Positions 53,117 through 62,137 of a stretch of 64,000 nucleotides of DNA are shown piece by piece. This DNA is from DASRDZ01 sp035652335 (GTDB lineage Bacteria > Chloroflexota > Dormibacteria > Aeolococcales > Aeolococcaceae). The translations under genes were made by a program, and so were the position numbers. The DNA lies in the NCBI GenBank assembly GCA_035652335.1, contig DASRDZ010000013.1, positions 1-64,000 of the forward strand, given 5' to 3'. The notes beneath the pieces were generated by a model. It was given only the letters and a program-made list of their open reading frames with translations, was not told the DNA's origin and did no database searches. Positions within the stretch are counted from its first letter, which is position 1, and the number at the start of each line of letters is the position of its first letter.

Positions 53117-54480
53117 TGCCGCGCGCCCTGGTCATCGGCCTGGCGCGCAGCGGCATGGCCTGCGCCCGTGCGCTGCGAGCCGAGGGCTGGGACGTCCTGG
53201 TCGTCGACCGCAAGGACGACGCGGCGCTGCGCACCCGCGCGTCGTCGCTTCCCGCGGGCACCGAGGTGCGCCTCGGTCCGTACGCGGACGACGTCGCGGT
53301 CGGCTTCGACATGGTCTGCCCCAGTCCCGGGGTGCCGTGGGACGCGCCCGAGCTGGCCGTCGCGCGGTCGCACGGCGTCCAGGTGCGCAGCGAGATCGAC
53401 CTCGTCTTCCGCCGCTGTCCCGCGCCCATCCTCGGCATCACCGGCACCAACGGCAAGACGACCACGACGACGCTGGCCGGCGCGGTGATCGCCGCGGGCG
53501 GCACGCGCGTCCACGTCGGCGGCAACATCGGCGAGCCGATGCTCGACCGCCTCGGTGAGGTGCGGCAGGGCGACTGGGTGGTGCTGGAGCTGTCGTCGTT
53601 CCAGATCGAGTCCGTCGAGGACCCGCGCTGCCGTCTCGCCGCCGTGCTCAACGTCACTCCCGACCACCTCAACCGCCACGGCACCTTCGAGGCCTATGCG
53701 GCGGCGAAGCGGCGCATCGTCGAGCACGCCGACCCCGAGGGCGCGGTGGTGCTCGGCGCCGACGACGTGGTGGCGCGCGGCATGGCCCAGGCGTCGACCG
53801 CACGCGTCCTGCTGGCGGGCTTCGAGATCGGTCCCGGCGACGGGACGACGGTGCGCGACGGTGAGGTCGTGGTCATCGAGCGCGGCAGCGCCACGCCGGT
53901 GATGCCGGTCGGCGACATCCCGCTCTTCGGCACCCACAACGTGCAGAACGTCCTCGTCGCGGTGGCGCTCGGCCACGCAGCCGGCGTCGCCCACGACGCC
54001 ATCGCCGGTGCGGTGCGCGGCTTCCGCGCCGTGCACCACCGGCTGGAGCCGGTGCTCGACGCCGGCGGGGTGCTCTGGGTCAACGACAGCAAGGCGACCA
54101 ACGCCGACGCCGCGATCAAGGCGCTGCGCTCGTTCCCGGACCGGCCCGTCGTCTGGATCGGCGGGGGAGAGACCAAGGGCGTCGGGCCCGAGGAGCTCGC
54201 CCGCGAGGTGAGCGAGCGGGCCCGCCACGCGGTGCTCAACGGCGCCACCGGTCCCGAGGTGGACCGGGCTCTGGCCACCCTTGGCTACAACTCGCGCACC
54301 CTGGTGGGGACGCTCGCCGAGGCGGTGCACGCCGCCCACGACGTGGCGCGCGAGGGCGACGTCGTCCTGCTCGCGCCGGGATACACGAGCTTCGACCAGT
54401 TCACCGACTACGAGGAGCGCGGCGAGACCTTCGCCTCCCTGGTGCGCGAGGTCTGCGGCGCGGCCGGGGGGACTCGCTGA
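53116..54480 (+). CDS. murD: UDP-MurNAc-L-alanine-D-glutamate ligase (MurD)
   Basis: A 454-residue ligase. The N-domain has VIGLARSGMACARAL and the CPSPGVPWDAPEL turn; the ATP loop is GITGTNGKTTTTTLAGAV, followed by VLELSSFQIESVEDPR and NVTPDHLNRHGTFEAY. The C-domain has HHRLEPVLDAGGVLWVNDSK with ATNADAAIKAL and ends LLAPGYTSFDQFTDYEERGE, diagnostic for MurD. Starts and stops overlap those of both neighbours by one base. Confidence 0.95.
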   Translation: MPRALVIGLARSGMACARALRAEGWDVLVVDRKDDAALRTRASSLPAGTEVRLGPYADDVAVGFDMVCPSPGVPWDAPELAVARSHGVQVRSEIDLVFRRCPAPILGITGTNGKTTTTTLAGAVIAAGGTRVHVGGNIGEPMLDRLGEVRQGDWVVLELSSFQIESVEDPRCRLAAVLNVTPDHLNRHGTFEAYAAAKRRIVEHADPEGAVVLGADDVVARGMAQASTARVLLAGFEIGPGDGTTVRDGEVVVIERGSATPVMPVGDIPLFGTHNVQNVLVAVALGHAAGVAHDAIAGAVRGFRAVHHRLEPVLDAGGVLWVNDSKATNADAAIKALRSFPDRPVVWIGGGETKGVGPEELAREVSERARHAVLNGATGPEVDRALATLGYNSRTLVGTLAEAVHAAHDVAREGDVVLLAPGYTSFDQFTDYEERGETFASLVREVCGAAGGTR

Positions 54481-55793
54481 TGGCCGCGCGCACACGCAGC
54501 ATGACCGTCGCCGAGCGCGCCGCCACCCTGCGCCGCCGCTCCGTCGCCCCGGTGGAGAGCTTCCGCCCCGCCGCGGCGCCGGAGATGCGCTCGCAGAGCG
54601 ACCGGGTCGCCATCGCGCGCGTCGACGGCTGGCTGCTGGCCGTCATCGCCGCGCTGTGCGCCTTCGGTCTTGTGATGGTCTACAGCGCCTCCGAGGCGCT
54701 CGGCTACGAGGACTACGGCAACCCCAACTACTTCTTCGAGCGGCAGATCCTCTGGCTCGGCCTCGGCATCGCGCTGATGCTCGGCGCCATGCGGCTCGAC
54801 TACCACCGCTGGCGGGGGTGGGCAGGCAAGCTGGCGCTGCTCGGCCTCGTCCTGCTGCTGGCGGTGCTGGTGCCGCACATCGGCACCCAGGTGCTGGGCG
54901 CGCGGCGCTGGATCGTGCTCGGCCCGCTCTCGGTGCAGCCCTCGACGCTGGCCACGCTGATCTGCATCCTCGCCTTCTCCAAGTGGCTCTGCGACCGCGG
55001 CCCCGCGGTGCGCTCGGGACGCATCGTGCGCGACTTCGGCCTGCTGCTCATCGTGGTGCTCGGCCTGGTCATCCTGGAGAAGGACCTGGGCTCGACGATG
55101 ATCCTCGCCGGCATCGGCGTGGTGCTGATCGCTCTGGCGGGCGCGCGCAAGCGTCACCTCGTCCTGCTGGTGGGCATCCTCGGCGCCATCGGCTACTTCG
55201 CGGTCAGCCTGGAGGCGTACCGCTCGGCGCGCGTCGCCTGCGTCAGCAATCCCTTCGCCGACCCCCTCAACGCCTGCTTCCAGATGGTCCACTCGCTGTA
55301 CGCGCTCGGCAGCGGCGGCTTCACAGGAGTCGGGCTCGGCCACTCCATCGAGAAGTACCAGTGGCTGCCCGAGGCGCACACCGACTTCATCTTCGCCATC
55401 ATCGGCGAGGAGCTCGGCCTGGTGGGGACGCTGGGCGTGGTGGGCGGCTTCGTCCTGCTCGCCTGGCGCGGCGTGCGCACCTCGCTGCGCGCGCCCGACA
55501 CCTACGGCGCGCTGGTCGCCGGCGGCATCACCGCCTGGATCTGCGTGCAGGCCTTCCTCAACATCGCCGCGGTCACCAACCTGGTGCCGACCACCGGCGT
55601 CCCGCTTCCCTTCATCAGCTACGGCGGCTCGTCCCTGGCGATGACGCTGCTGGCTGTGGGCATCCTCTGCAACATCTCGGCCCAGGGCCGACGACAAGGG
55701 GTATCGCGCCGTGCGCACGTTGATCGCTGGAGGGGGAACGGGGGGACATCTGACCCCCGCGCTGGCGGTCGCGCAGGCGTTGCGGCGCGCTGA
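54480..55793 (+). CDS. ftsW: SEDS peptidoglycan polymerase FtsW
   Basis: A 437-residue, ten-helix protein that polymerises septal glycan from lipid II with FtsI. The family sequences are LVMVYSASEAL, GARRWIVLGPLSVQPSTLA, ILEKDLGSTMIL, SLYALGSGGFTGVGLGHS, LPEAHTDFIFAIIGEELG and VPTTGVPLPFISYGGSSLA. The C-terminal tail after the last helix (AQGRRQGVSRRAHVDRW onward) lies within an 83-bp overlap with murG in another frame. Confidence 0.95.
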   Translation: MAARTRSMTVAERAATLRRRSVAPVESFRPAAAPEMRSQSDRVAIARVDGWLLAVIAALCAFGLVMVYSASEALGYEDYGNPNYFFERQILWLGLGIALMLGAMRLDYHRWRGWAGKLALLGLVLLLAVLVPHIGTQVLGARRWIVLGPLSVQPSTLATLICILAFSKWLCDRGPAVRSGRIVRDFGLLLIVVLGLVILEKDLGSTMILAGIGVVLIALAGARKRHLVLLVGILGAIGYFAVSLEAYRSARVACVSNPFADPLNACFQMVHSLYALGSGGFTGVGLGHSIEKYQWLPEAHTDFIFAIIGEELGLVGTLGVVGGFVLLAWRGVRTSLRAPDTYGALVAGGITAWICVQAFLNIAAVTNLVPTTGVPLPFISYGGSSLAMTLLAVGILCNISAQGRRQGVSRRAHVDRWRGNGGTSDPRAGGRAGVAAR

Positions 55794-56799
55794 CCCGGGC
55801 GGCGACGTCCTCCTCGTCGGCCGCCGCGGCGGCATCGAGGAGTCGCTGGTCCCGAGCAGCGGCCTGCGCCTGGAGACGCTCGACGTGCGCGGCATCGACC
55901 TCGGCTCGCCGCTGCGGCTGCCGGGGACCGCGCTGCGCATCACCCGTGCGACCGCGCAGGCGCGCGGCATCCTGCATCGCTTCCGGCCCGACGTCGTCGT
56001 CGGTGCGGCCGGATACGTGTCGGTGCCCGTGGTCGCGGCGGCGCTGCTGCGACGGGTTCCCGTGGTGCTGCTGGAGCAGAACGCCCATCCCGGTCGCACG
56101 ACGCGCATGTTCGCCAAGCGGGCGCGCGTGGTCGCAGCGTCGTTCGCGGAGACGGCGGCGCAGCTTCCCGGCGCCCGCGTGGTGCACACGGGCAACCCGG
56201 TGCGGCCGGAGGTCAAGGCGTACGCAGGCGCGCCGCTGCACGGCTCGTGCGAGCACGTGCTGGTGATGGGCGGGTCGCAGGGGGCAAGGCGGCTCAACGA
56301 CGCCGTGGCGGGGTCGATCCGGCACCTGCTGGCCGACCATCCCGCCCTGCGCGTCACGCATCAGTGCGGCGCGCGCGATGCGGAGTGGGCCGTGCCGGTG
56401 CGTGCAGGGCTGCCCGACGACGTGCGCGAGCGCTACACCGTGGCACCGTTCTTCGACGACATCGCCGACCGCATCCGCGACGCCGACCTGGTGGTGATGC
56501 GCGCCGGAGGGTCCTCGCTGGCGGAGACGACGGTGCTGGGCCGGCCGATGATCCTGGTGCCGTACCCCTACGCGGGCGCGCACCAGGCCGACAACGCCGT
56601 CCCCTACGTGCAGGCCGGCGCGGCGCTGCTCATCCCCGACGAGGAGTGCGGCGCCGAGCGCTTCCGCGGCGAGATCGCCCGCGTCGTCGACGACCCCGCG
56701 CTGTGGCGGCGGATGGCGGAGGCGAGCCGCGCCAGCGGGCGTCCCGACGCGGACGAGGCGGTGGCCGCGCTGGTGCGCGAGGTCGCGGGGTCGCGGTGA
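55711..56799 (+). CDS. murG: Lipid II synthase MurG (GlcNAc transferase)
   Basis: A 362-residue GT28 glycosyltransferase that adds GlcNAc to lipid I at the membrane. TLIAGGGTGGHLTPALAVAQ fixes the start, because the first G-loop is always at residues 5-15. VVGAAGYVSVPVVAAALLRR, LEQNAHPGRTTRMFAKRA and MRAGGSSLAETTVLGRPMIL (UDP-GlcNAc site) complete the signature. GTG 55711 lies 83 bases inside ftsW. Its stop overlaps the next start. Confidence 0.95.
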   Translation: MRTLIAGGGTGGHLTPALAVAQALRRADPGGDVLLVGRRGGIEESLVPSSGLRLETLDVRGIDLGSPLRLPGTALRITRATAQARGILHRFRPDVVVGAAGYVSVPVVAAALLRRVPVVLLEQNAHPGRTTRMFAKRARVVAASFAETAAQLPGARVVHTGNPVRPEVKAYAGAPLHGSCEHVLVMGGSQGARRLNDAVAGSIRHLLADHPALRVTHQCGARDAEWAVPVRAGLPDDVRERYTVAPFFDDIADRIRDADLVVMRAGGSSLAETTVLGRPMILVPYPYAGAHQADNAVPYVQAGAALLIPDEECGAERFRGEIARVVDDPALWRRMAEASRASGRPDADEAVAALVREVAGSR

Positions 56800-58205
56800 G
56801 CGCGGTGGCGACGCGGCACGTGCACTTTCTCGGCATCTGCGGCTACGCCGTGAGCGGTGCGGCGCTGGTGGCCAAGCAGCTCGGCTACCTGGTCACCGGC
56901 TCGGACGAGGACGCGTACCCGCCCACCACCGACACGCTGACGGCGGCGGGCATCCAGTGGGTCAACCACCACGCCGCCGCCAACCTCGACATGGCGGGGA
57001 CGCCCGACCTCGTCGTCGTCGGCAACCAGGTGCGCGACGGCAACGTGGAATGGGCGGAGGCGACGCGGCGCGGGCTCCCCGTCAGCAGCGAGGCGGAGTT
57101 CTACGCCGAGCTGACCCGCGACCGGGTGCGCATCGCCGTCTGCGGGACGCACGGCAAGACGACGACGTCGTCGCTGCTGGCCTGGATGCTGGAGGTGGCG
57201 GGCATGTCACCCGGCTTCCGGCTGGGGACCACCTCGCGCGACTTCGAGGCCACCGCCCGCCTCGGTGAGGGCGCCCCCTTCGTCTTCGAGGGCGACGAGT
57301 ACACCACCGCACCGTGGGATCCCCGGCCGAAGTTCCTGCACACGCATCCCTTCGCCGCCTGCGTGACGCGGCTGGAGCTGGACCACCCAGACGTGTACCC
57401 CGACTTCGCCGCCTACCGTGCTCCCTTCGTCGAGCTGGCGCGCACCATGCCCGAGGACGGGGTGCTCGCGCTCTGCGCCGACGATCCGGAATGCGTCGCG
57501 CTGCAGTCGCAGGCGTCCTGCCGGACGGTGCTCTACGGGGTCTCGGCGAATGCGGACTGGCGCGTCGAGGCGCTCGGGCCGCAGTCGTTCCGGGTGGTGC
57601 GCCGCGACGGCGTCGCTCTTCCACCGGTGCGCCTGAGCATCCCGGGGGAGCACAACACGCTCAACGCCACCGCGGCCCTGATCCTCGCCGGCGCGGTCGG
57701 CGCCGACCTGGAGCGGTGCATCGAAGCCTGCGCCACCTTCAGGGGCGCGTCGCGCCGCTTCGAGATCCTCGGCGTCGCGGGCGGCGTGACCGTCGTCGAC
57801 GACTACGCCCATCACCCGACCGAGGTCGCCGCCACCGTCGCCGCGGCGCGGCAGCGCTTCCCGGAACCGGCGCGCATCATGGCCGTGTACGTGCCGCACA
57901 CCTACTCGCGCACGCTGGCCCTCCTCGACGACTACGCCGACGCCTTCCGCGGCGCCGACGTCGTGCTGCTCGGACCGATCGAGCCCGCGCGCGAGCGCCA
58001 CCTCGCCCACACCGTCAGCATCGAGGACGTGGCCGCGCGCGTGCGTGGCGCGGGTGAGGTGCACATCGTGGGCGGCAGCGACGAGGCGCTCCTGCAGATC
58101 CTCGCCGAGGCACGCTCCGGCGACGCGGTGCTGTGCATGAGCGTGCGCGGCTTCGACGACCTCGCCAAGCGCACCCTGCGCGCCCTCCGGGAGCGCTCGC
58201 CATGA
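56796..58205 (+). CDS. MurC/Mpl-type UDP-N-acetylmuramate ligase
   Basis: A 469-residue Mur ligase in the usual murC position. The ATP loop is AVCGTHGKTTTSSLLAWMLE and the C-domain has VVDDYAHHPTEVAATVAAAR and VPHTYSRTLALLDDY, as in MurC. The N- and central parts instead recall Mpl: LGICGYAVSGAALVAKQLGY, VTGSDEDAYPPTTD, LVVVGNQVRDGN, FEGDEYTTAPWDPRPKFLH and LELDHPDVYPDFAAY. MurC adds L-Ala to UDP-MurNAc; Mpl re-attaches murein tripeptide. Since no other murC is seen in the cluster, it probably serves as MurC, but the specificity needs testing. Overlaps of four bases link it to both neighbours. Confidence 0.82.
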   Translation: MSAVATRHVHFLGICGYAVSGAALVAKQLGYLVTGSDEDAYPPTTDTLTAAGIQWVNHHAAANLDMAGTPDLVVVGNQVRDGNVEWAEATRRGLPVSSEAEFYAELTRDRVRIAVCGTHGKTTTSSLLAWMLEVAGMSPGFRLGTTSRDFEATARLGEGAPFVFEGDEYTTAPWDPRPKFLHTHPFAACVTRLELDHPDVYPDFAAYRAPFVELARTMPEDGVLALCADDPECVALQSQASCRTVLYGVSANADWRVEALGPQSFRVVRRDGVALPPVRLSIPGEHNTLNATAALILAGAVGADLERCIEACATFRGASRRFEILGVAGGVTVVDDYAHHPTEVAATVAAARQRFPEPARIMAVYVPHTYSRTLALLDDYADAFRGADVVLLGPIEPARERHLAHTVSIEDVAARVRGAGEVHIVGGSDEALLQILAEARSGDAVLCMSVRGFDDLAKRTLRALRERSP

Positions 58206-59113
58206 ACGACGCGTGGCTCGCCGGCGAGCCGGGAGTGCGCCGCAACGAGCCGCTGGCGCGCCACACCCAGTACGGCATCGGCGGCAGCGCGGACTTCTTC
58301 CTCACCCTGCACGACCCCGAGCGGCTCGCCGACCTGATGCCGCGCTGCAAGCAGAACGGCGTGCCCTTCACCGTGCTGGGCGCCGGCAGCAACACCCTGG
58401 TCCTCGACGGCGGCATCCGCGGCCTGGTGGTGCGCATGTCCGACCGCCACCTGCGGGTGATCGACGAGGCCACCATCGAGCTGAGCGGCGGCTACATGAT
58501 GCCCCGCGCCGCGCTCGACCTCGCCCGCAAGGGCATCGCGGGGATGGAGTTCGGCATCGGCATCCCCGGCACCACCGGCGCCAGCGTGCGCGGCAACGCG
58601 GGCGCCTTCGGCACCGAGATCAAGGACGTGATGACCGAGTGCGTCAGCATCGACTCGGACGGCGCGCACCACACCATCGCCGGCGCCGACTGCGGCTTCG
58701 CCTACCGCCATTCGCGCTTCAAGGACGACCTGCTCGACCACGTCATCGTGGCCGCGCGCTTCCGGGTGCACCGCGACGACCCGGTGCAGGTGCGGCAGCG
58801 CACCGACGCCGTCCAGGCGCAGCGCAAGGCGTCGCAGCCGTACGGCATCCGCAGCCTGGGCAGCGTCTTCAAGAACCCCCCGGGGGACTACGCCGGACGC
58901 CTCGTCGAAGCCGCCGGATTGCGCGGCCGGCGCATCGGCGGGGCGCAGATCAGCGACAAGCACGCCAACTTCATCGTCAACCTCTCCCACGCCAGCGCCG
59001 CCGACGTGCTCGCCCTCGCCGAGCTGGCCCACGACGCCGTGCTGGAGCAGTTCGGCGTCGACCTGGAGCGGGAGATCGTGGTCCTCGGCGAGCCCCAGGC
59101 GGTGCCGCGGTGA
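58202..59113 (+). CDS. murB: UDP-N-acetylenolpyruvoylglucosamine reductase (MurB)
   Basis: A 303-residue FAD enzyme that reduces the enolpyruvyl group to form UDP-MurNAc with NADPH. TQYGIGGSADFFLTLHDPER, VLGAGSNTLVLDGGIRGLVV and GIGIPGTTGASVRGNAGAFG bind FAD; CGFAYRHSRFK and SLGSVFKNPPGDYAGRLVEA carry the catalytic Arg and Ser. KHANFIVNLSHASAADVLAL closes the domain. The ATG overlaps the previous stop and the stop overlaps ddl. Confidence 0.95.
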   Translation: MNDAWLAGEPGVRRNEPLARHTQYGIGGSADFFLTLHDPERLADLMPRCKQNGVPFTVLGAGSNTLVLDGGIRGLVVRMSDRHLRVIDEATIELSGGYMMPRAALDLARKGIAGMEFGIGIPGTTGASVRGNAGAFGTEIKDVMTECVSIDSDGAHHTIAGADCGFAYRHSRFKDDLLDHVIVAARFRVHRDDPVQVRQRTDAVQAQRKASQPYGIRSLGSVFKNPPGDYAGRLVEAAGLRGRRIGGAQISDKHANFIVNLSHASAADVLALAELAHDAVLEQFGVDLEREIVVLGEPQAVPR

Positions 59114-60066
59114 CGGCGCTGCGGGTCGCGGTGGTCTGCGGCGGGCGCAGCGCCGAGAACGAGGTGAGCCGGACCAGCGGGCAGCAGGTGCTCCAGGCGC
59201 TGCGGGCGCGCGGCCACCAGGCGGAGCGCATCGAGGCCGACGAGGAGCTGTGGGACGCCCTGCGCGGCGGGGCATGGGACGTCGCCTTCCTCGCCCTCCA
59301 CGGCCGGTTCGGCGAGGACGGCACCGTCCAGGGTGTCTGCGAGCTGCTCGACGTCCCCTACACCGGGAGCAGCCTGCTGGCCACCGCACTCTGCCTCGAC
59401 AAGGCCATGGCCAAGCGGGTTCTGGTCGCCGAAGGCATCAACACGGCGCCCTGGCGGGTGGTGCCGCGCCACCTCGACCCCGGCGCGGCGCTGAGCGCCA
59501 TGCGCGAGACGGCCGCCGCGCTGGGCTATCCGCTGGTGGCCAAGCCGAATCGCGGCGGCAGCACCATCGGGCTCAGCATCGTTCGCGCCGACGGCGAGCT
59601 GGCCGCCGCGTACCACACCGCGGCGGAGCACGACACCGTCCTCTGCGAGCGCTTCGTCGACGGATTGGAGATCACCATCGGCGTTCTGGGGCATAATCCC
59701 CCCGAGGCACTCCCGACCCTCGAGATCGTCTCCCACCGTCCCCTCTACGACTATGCAGCGAAGTACACCGCGGGTCAGAGCGAGCACGTCATCCCGGCGC
59801 GACTCCCCGAGGAGCAGCGCCGGGCCGCGCAGCGCGCCGCCGAGCGCGCCCACGCCGCGCTGGGCTGCTACAGCATGTCGCGCGTCGACGTCATCGTCGA
59901 TCGCGCCGGCGCGCCCTGGGTCATCGAGGTGAACGCCATCCCCGGCCTCACCGAGCTGTCGCTGCTGCCCGACGCCGCGCGCGCCGCGGGGATCGGCTTC
60001 GAGGACCTCTGCGACCGGCTGGTCCGTGAGGCCGTGCAGCGGCACGCCGAGGACCGTCCGATATGA
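59110..60066 (+). CDS. ddl: D-alanine-D-alanine ligase
   Basis: A 318-residue ATP-grasp enzyme. VVCGGRSAENEVSRTSGQQV is the N-terminal motif, with Asn where His is usual. LALHGRFGEDGTVQGVCELL, GSSLLATALCLDKAMAKRVL, VAKPNRGGSTIGLSIV, SMSRVDVIVDRAG and IEVNAIPGLTELSLLPDAAR complete the active site. It supplies the dipeptide for the neighbouring murF. GTG 59110 overlaps the murB stop by four bases. Confidence 0.94.
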   Translation: MTALRVAVVCGGRSAENEVSRTSGQQVLQALRARGHQAERIEADEELWDALRGGAWDVAFLALHGRFGEDGTVQGVCELLDVPYTGSSLLATALCLDKAMAKRVLVAEGINTAPWRVVPRHLDPGAALSAMRETAAALGYPLVAKPNRGGSTIGLSIVRADGELAAAYHTAAEHDTVLCERFVDGLEITIGVLGHNPPEALPTLEIVSHRPLYDYAAKYTAGQSEHVIPARLPEEQRRAAQRAAERAHAALGCYSMSRVDVIVDRAGAPWVIEVNAIPGLTELSLLPDAARAAGIGFEDLCDRLVREAVQRHAEDRPI

Positions 60067-61145
60067 GCCCCGTCCTCGAGGAGCGCACCCGCCGCCAGGC
60101 GCGCGCCCGGGCCACCGCGGCCTCGATCATCGACACGCCGCGCGTCGCCCGTCGCTTCGTGCTCTCCGAGGAGAGCGCGCTGCGGTCCACCGACCGCCGC
60201 CGCGTGCATCGCAACGAGATGCCGCGCTTCGTTCCGGCGTCGATGGGTGCGCTGTCGCGCCGCCGCGTCGCCGTGGCCATCCTCGTCGTGCAGGTGGTGG
60301 CGCTGCTGGCCATCCTGGTGCTGCCGGTGTTCCGTGCCAGGACCGTCGAGATCACCGGCAACCGCCTGGTGGGGCGCGACCAGATCCTCGCCGCCGCGCA
60401 GATCTCCAGCACCCAGAGCCTGTTCACCATCGACGGCGAGCAGCTGCGTAACCGCATCGAGAAGCTGCCCTGGGTGCGCAGCGCCAGCGTCGAGACGGAG
60501 CTGCCCAGCACGGTCCGCATCAGCATCACTGAGTGGACGCCGGTGCTGGTGCTGCATCGCGGCGGGCGCCAGCTGGCCATCGCCGACCGCGGCGACGTGC
60601 TCGACCTGGGGACGGCCAGGGTGGCGGTGCCGCCGGGTGTCCCGCTGCTCGTCGACGACCGTCCCGCGCTGCAGGTGGCGCAGACCGCCTCGCCGTCGCT
60701 CGACCCGGTGCTGGTGCAGACGCTGGTGGTCGCCGCGCAGCGCTTCCCCGCCGCCTTCGGCGTCGCCGTCGACCACTTCGAGTGGCAGACCGACGGGCTC
60801 TTCGCCATCGTGACCACGGCGGGATGGCGCGCCATCCTCGGCCACATGCTGACCGACCAGGACATCGCCGCCGTCCCCGACCAGCTCAGCTCCCTGCTCT
60901 CGCTCAAGGGTCGGCTCAACTTCGCCAAGCCGAGCTTCGGGTACGTCGACCTCGAGGACCCGGGACAGCCCGCCGTCGGCGGCAAGCCCTCCGCCCCCAC
61001 CGCCCCGCCAGTGGCGGCGCCCGCCGGGTCGGCCACCTCGCCACAGTCCAGCGCCACGCCGGCGCCGACGCCCACCCCCGCGCCGACCCCGAAACCCACA
61101 CCGACGCCGATCCACTTCAGCATCGGTCCTCCGCCCGCGCACTGA
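60063..61145 (+). CDS. ftsQ: Division protein FtsQ/DivIB
   Basis: A 360-residue bitopic protein. A basic cytosolic N-terminus (about 1-67) precedes one membrane helix (VAVAILVVQVVALLAILVLP) and the POTRA domain starting FRARTVEITGNRLVGRDQIL; the FtsQ domain follows with LPSTVRISITEWTPVLVLHR. A Pro/Thr/Ala-rich tail of about 45 residues ends the protein. It joins FtsL and FtsB-type proteins at the septum. It is the last gene of the division cluster here; ftsA and ftsZ do not follow directly. Confidence 0.9.
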   Translation: MSPVLEERTRRQARARATAASIIDTPRVARRFVLSEESALRSTDRRRVHRNEMPRFVPASMGALSRRRVAVAILVVQVVALLAILVLPVFRARTVEITGNRLVGRDQILAAAQISSTQSLFTIDGEQLRNRIEKLPWVRSASVETELPSTVRISITEWTPVLVLHRGGRQLAIADRGDVLDLGTARVAVPPGVPLLVDDRPALQVAQTASPSLDPVLVQTLVVAAQRFPAAFGVAVDHFEWQTDGLFAIVTTAGWRAILGHMLTDQDIAAVPDQLSSLLSLKGRLNFAKPSFGYVDLEDPGQPAVGGKPSAPTAPPVAAPAGSATSPQSSATPAPTPTPAPTPKPTPTPIHFSIGPPPAH

Positions 61146-61193
61146 GACGCAGCGCGCACGTGCTCGACGCGACGCGCGCGTCGTCAGCAACCT

Positions 61194-62081
61194 CTAGCGG
61201 GCGCGCTCCCAGGGGCGGGCCGAGAGCAGCGCGGAGAGGATCGCGCGAGTCGCGGGGGATCGGTTGAGGGTGTAGAAGTGCACGCCGGGCGCGCCGCCCG
61301 CCAGCAGCTCGCTGCACTGCAGCGTGGCGTACGCGGTGCCAAGAGCGGTGATCGCCGCCTGGTCGCCCTCGCGCTTGAGCAGCTCGCTGAGCAGCTTCGG
61401 CGGCACCGTCGCGCCGAACATCGTGCCGTCCTCGCGCGAGAGTCGCGCCAGGCTGCCGATCGGCCAGATGCCAGGGATGATCGGCACGGTGATGCCCGCC
61501 GCGCGGGCGCGCGACACGAAGTCGAAGTACGCGGCGTTGTCGAAGAACATCTGGGTGATCAGGAAGCTGACGCCCCCGTTCACCTTGGCGAGGGTGTGGC
61601 GCATGTCGTCGTCGAGCGTCGGCGATTCCGGGTGTCCCTCGGGGTAGCAGGCGCCGCCGATGCAGAAGTCGTAGCCGTCCCGGATCATCGCCACCAGGTC
61701 GGTGGCGTGGGCGAAGCCGCCCGCCGTCACCTCGAAGGTGTCGGAGCCTTTGGGGGGATCGCCGCGCAGCGCCAGCACGTTCTCCATGCCGGCCTCGTGC
61801 AGGCCGTGCAGCATCTCGCGCAGCTCCTCGCGCGTCGCGCCGGCGCAGGTGTAGTGCGCCATCGGTTCCAGGCCCGTCTCGTTGCGGATGCGCTGCACCA
61901 GGGCGAGGGTGCGCGCCCGCGAGTGGTTGCGGCAGGTGACCGACACGAACGACGGCTCCAGCTCGCGCAGCGCCGCGATGGTCTGGAAGAGCCGCTCCTC
62001 GCCCGCCGCGTCGTCGGGCGGGAGGAACTCGAAGGAGAAGACCGGCCGCGTGGACTGCGCGAAGATCGTGTCGATGCGCAT
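61194..62081 (-). CDS. metF: 5,10-methylenetetrahydrofolate reductase
   Basis: A 295-residue FAD TIM-barrel enzyme that makes 5-methyl-tetrahydrofolate for methionine synthesis. PVFSFEFLPPDDAAGEERLF contains the catalytic Glu. FVSVTCRNHSRARTLALVQR, PMAHYTCAGATREELREML, NVLALRGDPPKGSDTFEVTA and FLITQMFFDNAAYFDFVSRA follow in the normal order. The bacterial length lacks the eukaryotic regulatory domain. The 56-bp gap to the divergent dehydrogenase is too short for a SAM riboswitch. Confidence 0.94.
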   Translation of the reverse strand: MRIDTIFAQSTRPVFSFEFLPPDDAAGEERLFQTIAALRELEPSFVSVTCRNHSRARTLALVQRIRNETGLEPMAHYTCAGATREELREMLHGLHEAGMENVLALRGDPPKGSDTFEVTAGGFAHATDLVAMIRDGYDFCIGGACYPEGHPESPTLDDDMRHTLAKVNGGVSFLITQMFFDNAAYFDFVSRARAAGITVPIIPGIWPIGSLARLSREDGTMFGATVPPKLLSELLKREGDQAAITALGTAYATLQCSELLAGGAPGVHFYTLNRSPATRAILSALLSARPWERAR

Positions 62082-62123
62082 GACGACGCCAATGGTGCCC
62101 CACGGCGCGCCGTTCGCGTCTGC

Positions 62124-62129
62124 TAGGTT
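62124..62129 (+). promoter_or_regulatory. -10 element TAGGTT of the dehydrogenase gene (leaderless)
   Basis: TAGGTT ends eight bases before ATG 62138, within the 56-bp divergent gap. Confidence 0.5.
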
Positions 62130-62137
62130 GCCGTCCG

